Notes under the pieces: generated by a model
What the model saw: the letters and a program-made list of their open reading frames with translations, nothing else
Database searches by the model: none
What the model was told of the DNA's origin: nothing
Shown here: piece by piece, positions 42,024 through 42,118 of the stretch
How positions within the stretch are numbered: position 1 is the first letter of the stretch
How the letters are laid out: each line of letters begins with the position of its first letter
Program-made: the position numbers and the translations under genes
Assembly (NCBI GenBank): GCA_049999725.1
Contig: JBNGIS010017350.1
Coordinates: 1 to 42,118 of the forward strand
Origin: Haplomitrium mnioides
Lineage: Eukaryota > Marchantiophyta > Haplomitriopsida > Calobryales
DNA: 42,118 bases
Reading direction: 5' to 3'

Positions 42024-42118
42024 CCGCTACTTTGAACCAGGAACCGCTACTAGGTTCATGTTTCACTTAACAGTCGAAATTTGTTTTTTTGAAAACATCA
42101 AATTTTAAACTAAAATCT
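42024..42118 (+). mobile_element. Terminus of a further transposon copy, inserted in chromovirus 2 pol
   Basis: CCGCTACTTTGAACCAGG begins at 42024, followed by AACCGCTACTAGGTTCATG, TTTCACTTAACAG and AT-rich sequence to the window end. It matches the termini at 17717 (minus) and 20359 (plus). Left of it is RNase H coding sequence, so this is an insertion boundary. The rest of the element lies outside the window. Confidence 0.65.

Overview
The window looks like repeat-rich nuclear DNA of a land plant with a large genome. It has Ty3/gypsy chromovirus remnants with chromodomains, spliceosomal introns with T-rich 3' splice sites, a long tandem satellite, AT-rich spacers and runs of N from genome assembly. 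I see no clearly intact host gene, no tRNA or rRNA gene, and cannot name the species.

Layout. 1-3562: a 34-bp satellite built on CCTAGACTAGG, interrupted by an AT-rich block that is itself duplicated. 3646-4962: two unrecognised open frames with internal tandem repeats. 4963-10390: mostly featureless sequence with several short tandem repeats and one gap. 10390-28690: a cluster of related DNA-transposon copies. 28760-34200: a decayed chromovirus with an internal duplication and a 3' LTR. 34430-36700: a further fragment of the transposon. 38000-42023: a second chromovirus on the minus strand, ordered pol-LTR-gag. 42024-end: the terminus of another transposon copy, inserted in that second chromovirus.

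The main discovery candidate is the 10.4-28.7 kb cluster. Two long copies of one element lie in opposite orientation (about 10390-17717 and 20359-28690). Between them is a third, partial copy (17718-20358). Each long copy carries two genes transcribed away from a shared intergenic region. Gene A resembles a DUF7869-type DDE (RNase H-fold) transposase: it has an N-terminal Cys-rich region, and in copy 2 a core with VIDEIDRKK, LDNTTRENKN and GHTHD motifs. Gene B has four exons. Its last two exons show the hallmarks of a beta-order amino-DNA methyltransferase (N6-adenine or N4-cytosine): a DIPY tetrapeptide in exon 3, then YQKPQALY and ILDLCSGS-type SAM-binding motifs in exon 4. Both genes are broken by stops and frameshifts in every copy, so this window holds fossils. 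Conservation of the motifs between copies implies that a functional ancestor encoded both proteins.

A terminal motif (CCGCTACTTTGAACC, followed by a second CCGCTACT) marks the gene-B side of both long copies and appears again at 42024. A CpG-rich palindromic minisatellite (AGTCCATGCGCGCATGGACT type, 24-30 bp units) fills introns of gene B and part of gene A, and accounts for intron-length differences between copies. The gene-A-side terminus was not found.
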